Source of the DNA: Bacteroidia bacterium
GTDB taxonomy: Bacteria > Bacteroidota > Bacteroidia > Cytophagales > Flammeovirgaceae
DNA length: 64,000 nt
Assembly (NCBI GenBank): GCA_030425505.1
Contig: JAUIAB010000002.1
Location: forward strand, 124,001-188,000
Direction: 5' to 3'
This document shows, piece by piece, positions 8,077 to 17,129 of this stretch. Every line of letters begins with the position of its first letter. Positions within the stretch are counted from its first letter, which is position 1. The position numbers and the translations under genes are program-made. Under the pieces are notes generated by a model. That model saw only the letters and a program-made list of their open reading frames with translations, did no database searches and was not told the origin of the DNA.

Positions 8077-11000
8077 ATGGAAATTTTTAAACTCGTTCGA
8101 AGGCACGTTTTAATGTGTGTCTTCATGTTGTCGTTTATTCATGCTTTTTCCCAAGAAAGAAACCTAAGTGGGAAAGTGTATGATGAAAACAATGAGCCTA
8201 TGCCTGGCGCTAGTGTCATAATCAAAGGGACTACCCAAGGCACAGTAACTAACATTGATGGAGAGTTCCGAATCGTTTTGTCATCAGATCAAACTACCAT
8301 TGTTGTTTCTTATATTGGTTATAAGTCAAAAGAAATTGAAGTTGGAACGCAATCTCAAATTGACGTTCGCTTAGAGCTTGACCAGGAGACACTAGATGAG
8401 GTAATTGTAGTAGGATATGGAACGCAGGAAAAAAGTGATTTGACAGGAGTGGTTACTTCTGTAGACTCTAAAAACTTTAATGCTGGTGCAATAACATCAC
8501 CTGATAACTTGATAGCTGGAAAAGTAGCAGGAGTTCAGATAACACCAAGTAGTGGAGAGCCAGGTGGTCAAGTTAGTGTACGAATAAGGGGAGGTACTTC
8601 CATTACAGCTAGCAATGAGCCTTTATTTGTTATAGATGGGGTGCCTATAGATAACTCAGCGCATAATCCAGGCGGTTTTTCCAGAGGAAGAAACCCACTG
8701 AATTTTTTAAATCCAGATGATATAGAGAATATAACTGTATTGAAAGATGCTTCGGCTGCAGCAATTTATGGAGCAAGAGGGGCAAATGGGGTTATCATTA
8801 TTAACACAAAAAAAGGAGATGGGTCTGGTAAAATAACCTACAATGGATATGTTTCAATGGCAAACCTTGCTACAGATCACGATATGCTAAGTGCTGATGC
8901 ATTTAGAAATGTAGTAACTGCTAAGCAGCCTAATAAACTCAATTTATTAGGAAACAATAATACAGATTGGTACGATCAGATCTTACAAACGGGTATAGGA
9001 CATAATCACTATTTGAGCTTTTCAGGAGGAGGTAAAAATTCTAACTTTAGATTTTCACTAGGTCACCAAGATATTGAAGGAATTGTCCAAAAATCAAGGA
9101 CACAGAGAACTAGCTTATCAACAAACTTTAGCAAGTCTTTTTTCGATGATAGACTAAATATAAATGCTAATATAAAGGCAGCATATACTAAAGATAAATT
9201 TGATGCTAACCCGATTGGAGCTGCATTGGCTTTTGACCCAACTCAAAAAATATTTGATTCTGAGAATAATGCTCTTGGAGGTTACTTCGAATATCCAATT
9301 TCAATATTAGCTCCTGACAATCCAGTTTCATTAAATGATCAAACGCAAGATGTTGGAGATAACATAAGGAATATAGGAAATATTCAATTAGAGTATAAAC
9401 TACCTTATATTGAAGGGTTGTCCGCAAAAGCTAATCTAGGTTATGATATGACTTTTGGAGAAAGAAAAAGATTTAAACCAAATACTCTTCGAAATCAGGC
9501 GACTAGTGACTCTGGAGAAGTAAAAATTGAAAACTATAAAAGAATAAACCCTCTTTTTAATTTCTACTTCAATTACAAAAGAGATTTACCTTCGATTAAT
9601 AGCAATCTAGACGTTACAGCTGGTTATGAATATCAAGATTTTAAATCAGACTATCCAAGTTATAGGGCTTACGGTTTGTCAACTAATGCTTTTGGCTTCT
9701 ACAGTGCATTTTCAGCTAGAAATTCTGAAGCTTTTAATACAAATGAAGAAAATAGATTAATTTCCTTTTTTGGCCGAGTTAATTATTCTTTGCATGATAA
9801 ATATCTTTTGACTTTTACTCTAAGAAGAGATGGGTCATCTAGGTTTGGGGAAAATAATAGATGGGGCTTATTCCCATCAGTAGCTATTGGTTGGAGATTG
9901 ATAGAAGAAGATTTTATGAGCTTCTTACAGCCTACCTTTTCTGATTTAAAATTACGATTTGCATATGGAGTAACGGGTAGTCAGGAAATTGGAAATTACC
10001 TTTATTTATCTACGTATGAAGCAGGGCAAAGTACTGCTGCAATACAACAAGGTAATCAATTTATTAATACTTTACGCCCTAATGGCTATGATGCAAATAT
10101 TAAGTGGGAGGAGACAAATTCATTAAATATAGGGCTTGACTTTGCATTACTAGATGGTAAATTAGGAGGTTCATTAGAATATTATCAAAAGAATACAAAA
10201 GATCTCCTTTTTGAAGTTGGTGTAGCAAGTGGTTCTAACTTATCGAATAGAGTAGTTACTAACATTGGAGAAATGCAGAATAGCGGGGTGGAGTTGGCAT
10301 TAGATGCATTTGTAATAGACCAGAAAGATTTGAGTTGGAATTTAGGGTTTAATGCATCTTATAATAAAAATGAAATAAAAGCACTAGATCAATCCAATGA
10401 GCCTGATTTCGAAGGCTATCTTGCTGGAGGAATCGCTGGAGGAACGGGTAATAATGTTCAAATTTTAAGAGTAGGAGAGTCTGTTAATACATTTTATGTG
10501 TATGAACATATTGTAGACCCCGCAACTGGAAATCCTGTGTCGGATAATGTGGACTTTAATGGAGATGGAATTATTGATCAGGCAGATATGTATAGAGATA
10601 CTAATGGAGATGGAGGAGTGAACAGTGAAGATAGAAGACCATATAAAAATGCTAACCCAGATGTGATTTTAGGTTTAACTTCAAGCCTTACCTATAAAGA
10701 TTTTGATTTAAACCTTACATTGAGAAGTAATATTGGAAATTATGTTTACAACAATATTGCCTCAGACAATGGCTATTATAACAAGTTAGCCAATGGAGAA
10801 GGTTATATTAATAACATACATGAGTCAGTACTGGAAAGTGGATATCAAAGCGCACAATTTTTCTCTGACTACTATGTAGAAAATGCATCTTTTTTAAGAA
10901 TGGATAATATTACTTTAGGGTATCGAGTACGTCAACTAAGTAATATAGATTTAAGAGTTTATGCAACGATGCAAAACCTTTTTGTACTTACTAACTATAC

Positions 11001-11124
11001 TGGAATGGATCCTGAAGTAGGTTACACTAATAGAAACTCTGATGCAATTGGTGGCTTAGGAATTGATGATAAACCTTATCCTAAAGCAAGGACGATATTA
11101 TTTGGGGTTAACTTAAGCTTTTAA
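8077..11124 (+). CDS. SusC/RagA-family TonB-linked outer-membrane transporter
   Basis: A 1015-residue outer-membrane importer that, with its SusD partner, moves oligosaccharides or peptides into the periplasm using TonB energy. After a signal peptide (about 1-25) come a carboxypeptidase-D-like regulatory domain (about 28-105, LSGKVYDENNEPMPGASV), the SusC signature and plug (LDEVIVVGYGTQEKSDLTG, then IRGGTSI and AAIYGARGANGVI), and a 22-strand-type barrel ending in the usual aromatic residue (NLSF). A loop near residues 825-850 contains two Ca-binding-like stretches, DFNGDGIIDQAD and DTNGDGGVNSED. The susD-like gene starts 11 bp downstream. The substrate is unknown because no enzyme gene lies nearby. 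Confidence 0.96.
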   Translation: MEIFKLVRRHVLMCVFMLSFIHAFSQERNLSGKVYDENNEPMPGASVIIKGTTQGTVTNIDGEFRIVLSSDQTTIVVSYIGYKSKEIEVGTQSQIDVRLELDQETLDEVIVVGYGTQEKSDLTGVVTSVDSKNFNAGAITSPDNLIAGKVAGVQITPSSGEPGGQVSVRIRGGTSITASNEPLFVIDGVPIDNSAHNPGGFSRGRNPLNFLNPDDIENITVLKDASAAAIYGARGANGVIIINTKKGDGSGKITYNGYVSMANLATDHDMLSADAFRNVVTAKQPNKLNLLGNNNTDWYDQILQTGIGHNHYLSFSGGGKNSNFRFSLGHQDIEGIVQKSRTQRTSLSTNFSKSFFDDRLNINANIKAAYTKDKFDANPIGAALAFDPTQKIFDSENNALGGYFEYPISILAPDNPVSLNDQTQDVGDNIRNIGNIQLEYKLPYIEGLSAKANLGYDMTFGERKRFKPNTLRNQATSDSGEVKIENYKRINPLFNFYFNYKRDLPSINSNLDVTAGYEYQDFKSDYPSYRAYGLSTNAFGFYSAFSARNSEAFNTNEENRLISFFGRVNYSLHDKYLLTFTLRRDGSSRFGENNRWGLFPSVAIGWRLIEEDFMSFLQPTFSDLKLRFAYGVTGSQEIGNYLYLSTYEAGQSTAAIQQGNQFINTLRPNGYDANIKWEETNSLNIGLDFALLDGKLGGSLEYYQKNTKDLLFEVGVASGSNLSNRVVTNIGEMQNSGVELALDAFVIDQKDLSWNLGFNASYNKNEIKALDQSNEPDFEGYLAGGIAGGTGNNVQILRVGESVNTFYVYEHIVDPATGNPVSDNVDFNGDGIIDQADMYRDTNGDGGVNSEDRRPYKNANPDVILGLTSSLTYKDFDLNLTLRSNIGNYVYNNIASDNGYYNKLANGEGYINNIHESVLESGYQSAQFFSDYYVENASFLRMDNITLGYRVRQLSNIDLRVYATMQNLFVLTNYTGMDPEVGYTNRNSDAIGGLGIDDKPYPKARTILFGVNLSF

Positions 11125-11135
11125 ACTTGACAAAA

Positions 11136-12713
11136 ATGAAAACAAGAATTATATATTTTTCTCTGATCTTTTTAATGTCTCTAGGGGCATGTACAGATCT
11201 TGATGTAGAACCAAATGATTTAGTAACAGCTGATGCAGTTTTGACAGATGTTAATGCATATCAGTCTTTTTTGGCAAAGCTATATGCTGGTTTTTCTGTT
11301 TCGGGTCAACAAGGTCCAGCAGGGAATGCAGATATTAAAGGTTATGATGAAGGTTCATATCAATATTTGCGATTATACTGGAAATTACAAGAACTATCTA
11401 CAGAAGAAGCTATTGTAGCTTGGGCAGATGGAAACTTGCCAAAGATCAATACTCAGGAATGGACAGATGATAACGAGTTTGTAGCAGGTTTATTTGATAG
11501 GCTCTTTTATCAAATTTCATTGGCAAATGAGTTTTTGAGAGAGTCAACAAGTGCAAAATTGAGCTCAAAAGGTTTTTCTGAAGGAGAAATAAGTGCTGTA
11601 GCTCAATTTAGAGCGGAAGCAAGATTTATTAGAGCATTAGTTTATTGGCATGCTATTGATCTTTATGCCAATGTTCCATTTGCTACAGAAGAAGACGCCT
11701 TAGGAGCTGAAGCTCCAAGTCAGGCTACTCGTCAAGAAGTTTTTAATTACATCGATTCAGAGCTACAGGCAATAGAAAGCCAGCTGGCAGAACCAAAATC
11801 AGTAGGTTATTATGGTAGAGCAGATAAAGGGGCACTATGGGCTTTACAAGCTAAGCTTTATCTGAACTCAGAGGTTTATACTGGTGTTTCTCGCTATACT
11901 GAATGTATTACAGCTTGTAATAAAATAATAAACTCAAGCGCTTATCAGCTAACAGCAAATTATCAAAACAACTTTCAGGCAGACAATCACAACTCTCCAG
12001 AAATGATTTTTGCTGCAACTTTTGATGGGCAGAATACACAGACTTACGGGGGTACAACATTTATTATTCATGCTTCGGTAGGAGGCTCAATGTCTCCAGA
12101 AAACTATGGAATAAATAGTGGATGGGGTGGATTAAGAGTTCGAAGAGAGTTGGTGAATTTATTTGACGACCCTTCAGGCTTGACAGATAGTAGGGCTTTA
12201 TTTTTTACGGAAGGGCAGTCCTTGAATATAAGTGATGTTTCTTCATTTACAGATGGTTATGCTTGTGTTAAGTTTACAAATATCACTTCAGATGGAAACC
12301 CAGGTTCTGATGCAGTATTTACAGATACCGACTTCCCAATCTTTAGATTGGCGGATGTATACTTAATGTATGCGGAGGCAGTTTTGAGAGGTGGAGCAGG
12401 AGGAGACCAAGCTACCGCTCTTAGTTATATTAATAGCTTAAGACAAAGAGCATATGGAAATAATAGTGGTGAAATAGCTTTAGGAGATATGAGTTTAGAT
12501 TTTATACTAGATGAAAGAGCTAGAGAGCTTTATTGGGAGGGACATAGAAGAACAGATCTAGTTCGTTTTGAGAAATTCACCACAGGGGCTACTTGGCAGT
12601 GGAAAGGTGGTGTTGAAGGAGGTATGACAACAGAATCTTTTAGAGATGTATACCCAATACCTTCTGGTCAGCTAATAGCAAATCCTAAATTAACACAGAA
12701 TACAGGTTATTAA
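11136..12713 (+). CDS. SusD/RagB-family nutrient-binding lipoprotein
   Basis: A surface lipoprotein that caps the SusC barrel and binds the substrate. I start it at the ATG at 11136, giving 525 residues with a clean lipoprotein signal (MKTRIIYFSLIFLMSLGAC, Cys19); a TTG 9 bp upstream is in frame but unnecessary. The SusD family features are visible: TPR-like helices in the N-terminal half (AVAQFRAEARFIRALVYWH), and the C-terminal region with LADVYLMYAEAVLRGG, LDERARELYWEGHRRTDLVRF and the closing DVYPIPSGQLIANPKLTQN. It is co-directional with the SusC gene before it and the SusE-like gene after it, so the three are probably one operon. Confidence 0.96.
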   Translation: MKTRIIYFSLIFLMSLGACTDLDVEPNDLVTADAVLTDVNAYQSFLAKLYAGFSVSGQQGPAGNADIKGYDEGSYQYLRLYWKLQELSTEEAIVAWADGNLPKINTQEWTDDNEFVAGLFDRLFYQISLANEFLRESTSAKLSSKGFSEGEISAVAQFRAEARFIRALVYWHAIDLYANVPFATEEDALGAEAPSQATRQEVFNYIDSELQAIESQLAEPKSVGYYGRADKGALWALQAKLYLNSEVYTGVSRYTECITACNKIINSSAYQLTANYQNNFQADNHNSPEMIFAATFDGQNTQTYGGTTFIIHASVGGSMSPENYGINSGWGGLRVRRELVNLFDDPSGLTDSRALFFTEGQSLNISDVSSFTDGYACVKFTNITSDGNPGSDAVFTDTDFPIFRLADVYLMYAEAVLRGGAGGDQATALSYINSLRQRAYGNNSGEIALGDMSLDFILDERARELYWEGHRRTDLVRFEKFTTGATWQWKGGVEGGMTTESFRDVYPIPSGQLIANPKLTQNTGY

Positions 12714-12739
12714 TCTACTTATCTAAAATGATAGTTATT

Positions 12740-14611
12740 ATGAAACGAATTCTTTTTTATTTATTCTCAATAGCATTGATTGCTCTATTTTCCTGTGAAG
12801 ATAGAGATGTTGATGTCGACGCACTTACAGACTTTAGTCCTGGTATTCTTAGTGCTACACCAGCGGATGGTGGAAAAGTTGTAAAAGGTGATTTCGATAT
12901 CAGTGTATATTTCGTTGATGGTTCAATTTCTCCTTTGTCTGAAGGAACTGTTAGTTTATATGATGCTGCCGATAACCAGTTAGCAACGGCTACAAAAAGT
13001 CTATCTGGCACAAGAGACTCTATCATAGTTTCTGGTAGTTCCTTTTCAGCTGCTTCACTAGAAGTTGGCATGTATAAGCTTACTATCTCTGTATCCGATA
13101 CCAAAAACCAGGTTACAGAAGTAACAAATACATTTGAAATAAGCAATTTGCCTTTTGCAGCTAATAACAATGAAATGTATGCAGCTGGAGAGTTCAATGA
13201 TTGGGGAGCAACTGCTATGACATTGGTTGCAGATTACACATGGAAGTTGTATGAAGTAGAGTTGGCAGGGCAATGGAAATTCAAAAATACTGTGGATTGG
13301 AGTGATGTAGACTGGGGTGATTCTGATTGTAATGGAGTAGTAGAAGTAGCGACTGGCGGAGGGGCTAATACTAATTGTGGACATGTAGGATTAGTAAATA
13401 TTACCTTTAATGACAGGACATTGGCATATTCTGTGGAACCTGCTATTGAGTATGAAACGAATGTTTCTAGTTTATACTTATTAGGAACATTTAACTCATT
13501 TCAAGGAGCAGAATACGAGTTTAATCTGACGGATAATAACACTTGGGTGCTGGATGAAGTTTTCTTAGCTGCCAATGATCAGTTCAAATTTGCAGAAAAC
13601 GCAGACTTTTCTGGTGTCAACTTCGGAGATGATGATGCAGATGGAAAGGCTGAACAATTTGGGGCTAATATTCAAATGCCTTCCGATGTAAGTGATGCCT
13701 ATTACTCCATTACGTTCAATGACAAAAGCTTAGCGTACGATATTAACTTCTTGCGACTACCTTCTATTGGTATTATTGGTAGTGCTACTCCTACAGGTTG
13801 GGATAGTGATACAGACTTAGAAGATAATGGTGATGGTACATTTAGCATTGTTGTTTATCTAGTTGAGGGAGAACTGAAATTTAGGTCAAATGATTCTTGG
13901 AGTGTAAACTGGGGAGGAGCTGATTTCCCTGTTGGTGTTGGAACTCAAGATGGTCCTAACATAGTTATCCCAGAAGAAGGTAACTACAGAATTACATTTA
14001 ACCCTGAGACAGGTGAGTATTCATTTGCTATTGTCCCTCTTTATGAAAGTATTGGTATAATAGGTAGTGCTACTCCTTCTGGCTGGGATGCAGATACGGA
14101 TCTTGCAGACAATGGTGAAGGTGTTTTTACTATTACACTTTACTTATCTGAAGGTGAAGCTAAGTTTAGAGCTAATGACGCATGGGATACAAACTGGGGC
14201 AGTGCTGATTTTCCAGAGGGTACAGCTGTACAGGATGGTGCTAATATTTCTATAGCTATAGCGGGTTACTATGTAATCACTTTTACTCCTGAAACTGGAG
14301 AATACTCCTTTGTAGATGCTCCAACATATGAAACAGTTGGCATAATAGGAAGTGCTACTCCAAATGGTTGGGATGCTTCTACTCCTATGATGCAGAGTGA
14401 AGAAGATGCTCATGTTTGGATGCTAACAGTTGAGCTGGTAGATGGCGAAGCAAAGTTCAGAGCAAATGATGCATGGGATATAAACTGGGGTAGTACTGAT
14501 TTTCCAATGGGAACAGCTGTACAAGATGGTCCTAACATTCCTGTCACAGCAGGTACATATGAGATTATGGTTAATGATGCTACTGGAGAGTACAGTTTTA
14601 CATTGCAGTAA
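12740..14611 (+). CDS. SusE/SusF-like outer-membrane glycan-binding lipoprotein
   Basis: About 623 residues from the ATG at 12740, which gives a lipoprotein signal ending LFSC (Cys19). A SusE-like N-terminal domain (about 25-140) is followed by two diverged carbohydrate-binding-like modules (opening with YAAGEFNDWGA and LYLLGTFNSFQGA) and then three near-identical modules of 95 residues, each opening with IGIIGSATPxGWD and containing KFRANDAWDxNWG. Such modules resemble the starch-binding domains of SusE and SusF, whose aromatic residues contact alpha-glucans. That suggests, but does not prove, an alpha-glucan ligand. It is the last gene of the susC-susD cluster and is followed by a terminator. 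Confidence 0.88.
   Translation: MKRILFYLFSIALIALFSCEDRDVDVDALTDFSPGILSATPADGGKVVKGDFDISVYFVDGSISPLSEGTVSLYDAADNQLATATKSLSGTRDSIIVSGSSFSAASLEVGMYKLTISVSDTKNQVTEVTNTFEISNLPFAANNNEMYAAGEFNDWGATAMTLVADYTWKLYEVELAGQWKFKNTVDWSDVDWGDSDCNGVVEVATGGGANTNCGHVGLVNITFNDRTLAYSVEPAIEYETNVSSLYLLGTFNSFQGAEYEFNLTDNNTWVLDEVFLAANDQFKFAENADFSGVNFGDDDADGKAEQFGANIQMPSDVSDAYYSITFNDKSLAYDINFLRLPSIGIIGSATPTGWDSDTDLEDNGDGTFSIVVYLVEGELKFRSNDSWSVNWGGADFPVGVGTQDGPNIVIPEEGNYRITFNPETGEYSFAIVPLYESIGIIGSATPSGWDADTDLADNGEGVFTITLYLSEGEAKFRANDAWDTNWGSADFPEGTAVQDGANISIAIAGYYVITFTPETGEYSFVDAPTYETVGIIGSATPNGWDASTPMMQSEEDAHVWMLTVELVDGEAKFRANDAWDINWGSTDFPMGTAVQDGPNIPVTAGTYEIMVNDATGEYSFTLQ
13766..14611 (+). repeat. Three tandem 285-bp coding repeats in the SusE-like gene
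   Basis: Units begin at 13766, 14051 and 14336, a constant period of 285 bp (95 codons); the last is slightly short at the stop. The second and third units are the most alike, sharing long runs around the codons for KFRANDAWD and GTAVQDG. Exact in-frame spacing indicates recent duplication or gene conversion of a binding module. Confidence 0.9.
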
Positions 14612-14630
14612 GAAATCTTAACTTGCAACT

Positions 14631-14667
14631 AAAAGAGGCTAGTCTTTTCAGGTAGCCTCTTTTTTTA
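14631..14667 (+). terminator. Rho-independent terminator after the susC-susD-susE-like cluster
   Basis: AAAAGAGGCTA (14631-14641) pairs with TAGCCTCTTTT (14653-14663) around an 11-nt loop and is followed by a run of T. It lies 19 bp past the SusE-like stop. The short A run on the other side means it might also act on the opposite strand for ridA, less strongly. Confidence 0.85.
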
Positions 14668-14688
14668 TGCAGTCATGTATATATTTTC

Positions 14689-15072
14689 CTAATCAAGAGA
14701 AGCTATGCATGATATTTCTACATTGACATTTTTTGGTAGTTTGCTAACCTCTACAGTTTCCCTTACTGGGAAATCTTTTTCAAAATAACTTCCATAGACT
14801 TCATTAACTACAGTAAAATCATCCATATTCTTAAGAAAAATCGAAGACTTAATAATATTAGAAAAATTTAACCCACATTCTTTTAGGATTGCACCTAAAT
14901 TTCCCATTACTTGATTTGTTTCATCTTCAATAGAAGTTTGAACTAATAGGTTGGTTTGAGGAGACAGTGCAATCTGACCAGATACAAATAAAAATCCACC
15001 TATTTTAATTGCCTGATTGTAAGGACCAATAGGTTGGGGAGCATTGTTTGTATTAATTATTTCTTTTTTCAT
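14689..15072 (-). CDS. ridA: RidA-family enamine/imine deaminase
   Basis: A 127-residue YjgF/YER057c/UK114 protein. The family hydrolyses reactive enamine and imine intermediates such as 2-aminoacrylate released by PLP enzymes. The invariant arginine is present (Arg104 in PVRETVEVSKLPKN), together with GPYNQAI near the N terminus and the closing VEISCIA. Length is typical for the trimeric enzymes. It follows glmS by 18 bp on the same strand, so the two are probably co-transcribed. The pairing with an amidotransferase is of unclear meaning. Confidence 0.93.
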   Translation of the reverse strand: MKKEIINTNNAPQPIGPYNQAIKIGGFLFVSGQIALSPQTNLLVQTSIEDETNQVMGNLGAILKECGLNFSNIIKSSIFLKNMDDFTVVNEVYGSYFEKDFPVRETVEVSKLPKNVNVEISCIASLD

Positions 15073-15090
15073 AATTGTTGATTACTTTTC

Positions 15091-16941
15091 TTATTCTACA
15101 GTAACTGATTTTGCCAAATTTCTAGGTTGATCTACATTACAACCTCTCATAAGAGCTATATGGTAGGATAATAATTGAAGAGGAATAACAGATACCATTG
15201 GCATTAGCGCATCTGACGTATTGGGCACTTCAATTACATAATCAACCATTTTAGGTAATAACGCATCTCCCTCTGTTACTATAGCTATAACCTTACCTTT
15301 TCGAGCTTTTACCTCTTGTATGTTAGAAACTATTTTATCATAAGAGCTATCTCTTGTAGCTATAAAAACAACAGGCATTTCCTCATCTATTAGGGCAATG
15401 GGGCCATGTTTCATTTCAGCAGCAGGATAGCCTTCAGCATGTATATAGGATATCTCTTTTAGTTTAAGAGCACCTTCAAGTGCTACAGGGAAATTATATC
15501 CTCTACCCAAATAAAGAAAGTTTGTAGCATCCTTATAAATCTCAGCTATTTTCTGGATAGCTGTAGAAAGCTCTAATACTTTTCTGACTTTTTCAGGGAT
15601 CAGAGTTAACTCTTTAAGTAGTTCTTCAAAATGACCTTCAGTAATTGTTTTTTTGTATCTAGCAACTTTCAATGCCATCATAGTTAGCACAATAAGTTGA
15701 GCAGTGAATGCTTTGGTGCTTGCTACACCTATTTCAGGACCTGCATGAGTATAGACACCTTCATCAGAAAGTCTGGCAATGGATGAGCCAACTACATTAC
15801 AAATACCAAGATTAATAGCGCCTTTTCTTTTAGCCAGCTCCATTGCTGCAAGGGTATCTGCCGTTTCTCCAGATTGAGAAATTGCAATAACAATATCCCC
15901 TTTATTAATAATAGGGTTTCTATACCTAAACTCTGACGCATACTCAACTTCAACAGGTATCCTGGCAAATTCTTCAAATATATATTCGGCAACCAGACCA
16001 GAATGCCAAGAAGTACCACATGCTATTAAAATAATTCTTTTAGCATTGATTAAATTGTCAATATTTTTCTGAATACCTCCAAGAACTATTTTCTTTTCCT
16101 TCAATCTCACCCTTCCTCGCATACAGTCTTTTATAGATCTTGGCTGCTCAAAAATTTCTTTGAGCATATAGTGGTCGTAACCACCTTTTTCTATAGCTTC
16201 TAACTCAATATCGAGACTCTGAATATAAGGGGTAAGCTCAATGTCTTTTATGCTTTTTATTTGAATATCATTTCCTCTTAGAACAGCAATTTCTTCATCA
16301 TTCAAATAAACAACTTCCCTAGTATACTCGATTATGGGGGTGGCATCAGATGCAATAAAAAACTCTTCTTTATTTTTTCCTATGCCAATAACCAAGGGAC
16401 TTCCTTTTCTTGCTGCAATAAGCTGATCAGGTTGATCTTTAGATAAAATAACTATTGCATAAGCCCCAACAACTTTTGTTAATGCAAGCCTTACAGCTTC
16501 TTCTAAAGTGCAGCCATTATTTTGTTGAATATGTTCTATAAAGTGAATAAAAACTTCAGTGTCTGTTTCACTATCAAATTTGTGTCCTTTTGAAATTAGT
16601 TCTTTTTTGATAGAGCTATAATTTTCAATAATGCCATTATGGATCATTGCCAGTTTCTTGCTAGGAGAAAAATGAGGATGCGCATTAACATCATTCGGTT
16701 CTCCATGAGTAGCCCATCTAGTATGACCAATCCCTATTTTTCCTTTAGAAGATTTTCCACTAATAGCCTTCTCTAAATCAGCGACTTTACCTTTTTTTTT
16801 AAATGCAGTAAAACTATTAGAAGGTGTATCTATAGTAACAATTCCTGCGCTATCGTAGCCTCTATATTCTAATCGTTTGAGTCCGTTTATAAGAATGCTG
16901 TGAGCTTCTCTTTTTCCAATATAGCCTACTATTCCACACAT
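15091..16941 (-). CDS. glmS: Glutamine-fructose-6-phosphate aminotransferase GlmS
   Basis: A 616-residue cytosolic enzyme making glucosamine 6-phosphate from fructose 6-phosphate and glutamine, the entry to peptidoglycan and lipopolysaccharide amino sugars. The N-terminal nucleophile is Cys2 (MCGIVGYIGKRE), followed by the glutaminase domain (to about 225; GHTRWATHGEPN) and two SIS domains (about 285-600; CGTSWHSG, ISQSGETADT). It ends in the conserved DQPRNLAKSVTVE. A perfect inverted repeat lies 13 bp upstream of the start (16955-16982). There is no sign of a glmS ribozyme of the Firmicutes kind. It is the first gene of a glmS-ridA unit. Confidence 0.98.
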   Translation of the reverse strand: MCGIVGYIGKREAHSILINGLKRLEYRGYDSAGIVTIDTPSNSFTAFKKKGKVADLEKAISGKSSKGKIGIGHTRWATHGEPNDVNAHPHFSPSKKLAMIHNGIIENYSSIKKELISKGHKFDSETDTEVFIHFIEHIQQNNGCTLEEAVRLALTKVVGAYAIVILSKDQPDQLIAARKGSPLVIGIGKNKEEFFIASDATPIIEYTREVVYLNDEEIAVLRGNDIQIKSIKDIELTPYIQSLDIELEAIEKGGYDHYMLKEIFEQPRSIKDCMRGRVRLKEKKIVLGGIQKNIDNLINAKRIILIACGTSWHSGLVAEYIFEEFARIPVEVEYASEFRYRNPIINKGDIVIAISQSGETADTLAAMELAKRKGAINLGICNVVGSSIARLSDEGVYTHAGPEIGVASTKAFTAQLIVLTMMALKVARYKKTITEGHFEELLKELTLIPEKVRKVLELSTAIQKIAEIYKDATNFLYLGRGYNFPVALEGALKLKEISYIHAEGYPAAEMKHGPIALIDEEMPVVFIATRDSSYDKIVSNIQEVKARKGKVIAIVTEGDALLPKMVDYVIEVPNTSDALMPMVSVIPLQLLSYHIALMRGCNVDQPRNLAKSVTVE

Positions 16942-16954
16942 AAAATTTTATTTA

Positions 16955-16982
16955 TAAAGTTGTTTATAAAAGTACAACTTTA
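16955..16982 (-). promoter_or_regulatory. Inverted repeat in the glmS leader
   Basis: TAAAGTTGT (16955-16963) and ACAACTTTA (16974-16982) form a perfect 9-bp inverted repeat with a 10-bp spacer, ending 13 bp before the glmS start codon. It could be an operator or an mRNA hairpin near the translation start. There is no direct evidence of either. Confidence 0.4.
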
Positions 16983-17030
16983 CGTGCAAAAAAATATAAA
17001 ATGAAACTTTATAACTTATGCTTAAGTATA

Positions 17031-17042
17031 ATATGATCATAT
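17031..17042. promoter_or_regulatory. 12-bp palindrome upstream of the tetR-type gene
   Basis: ATATGATCATAT is a perfect palindrome about 90 bp ahead of the TetR-family gene, in the divergent region shared with glmS. TetR-family proteins bind palindromes and often control their own promoters, so it is a candidate operator. It is AT-rich, so chance occurrence is possible. Confidence 0.3.
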
Positions 17043-17100
17043 AGTCATTAATAAAGTATGAATACCTAGCTGTAGCACAATTTTAACATATTTTAATTCA

Positions 17101-17108
17101 TAAATTTG
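17101..17108 (+). promoter_or_regulatory. Candidate -7 box of the tetR-type operon
   Basis: TAAATTTG fits TAnnTTTG and lies 21 bp before the ATG at 17130, a good distance for a short leader. No clear TTG at -33. Confidence 0.4.
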
Positions 17109-17129
17109 TAATTAAAATACTTATGCGAT

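Noticed and set aside
12757-13384. Minus-strand open frames opposite the SusE-like gene
   Set aside because: They are shadows of the strong plus-strand gene, lack family resemblance and overlap one another.
16942-16990. Possible glmS ribozyme
   Set aside because: The leader is only AT-rich DNA with a simple inverted repeat, too short and without the conserved ribozyme core.
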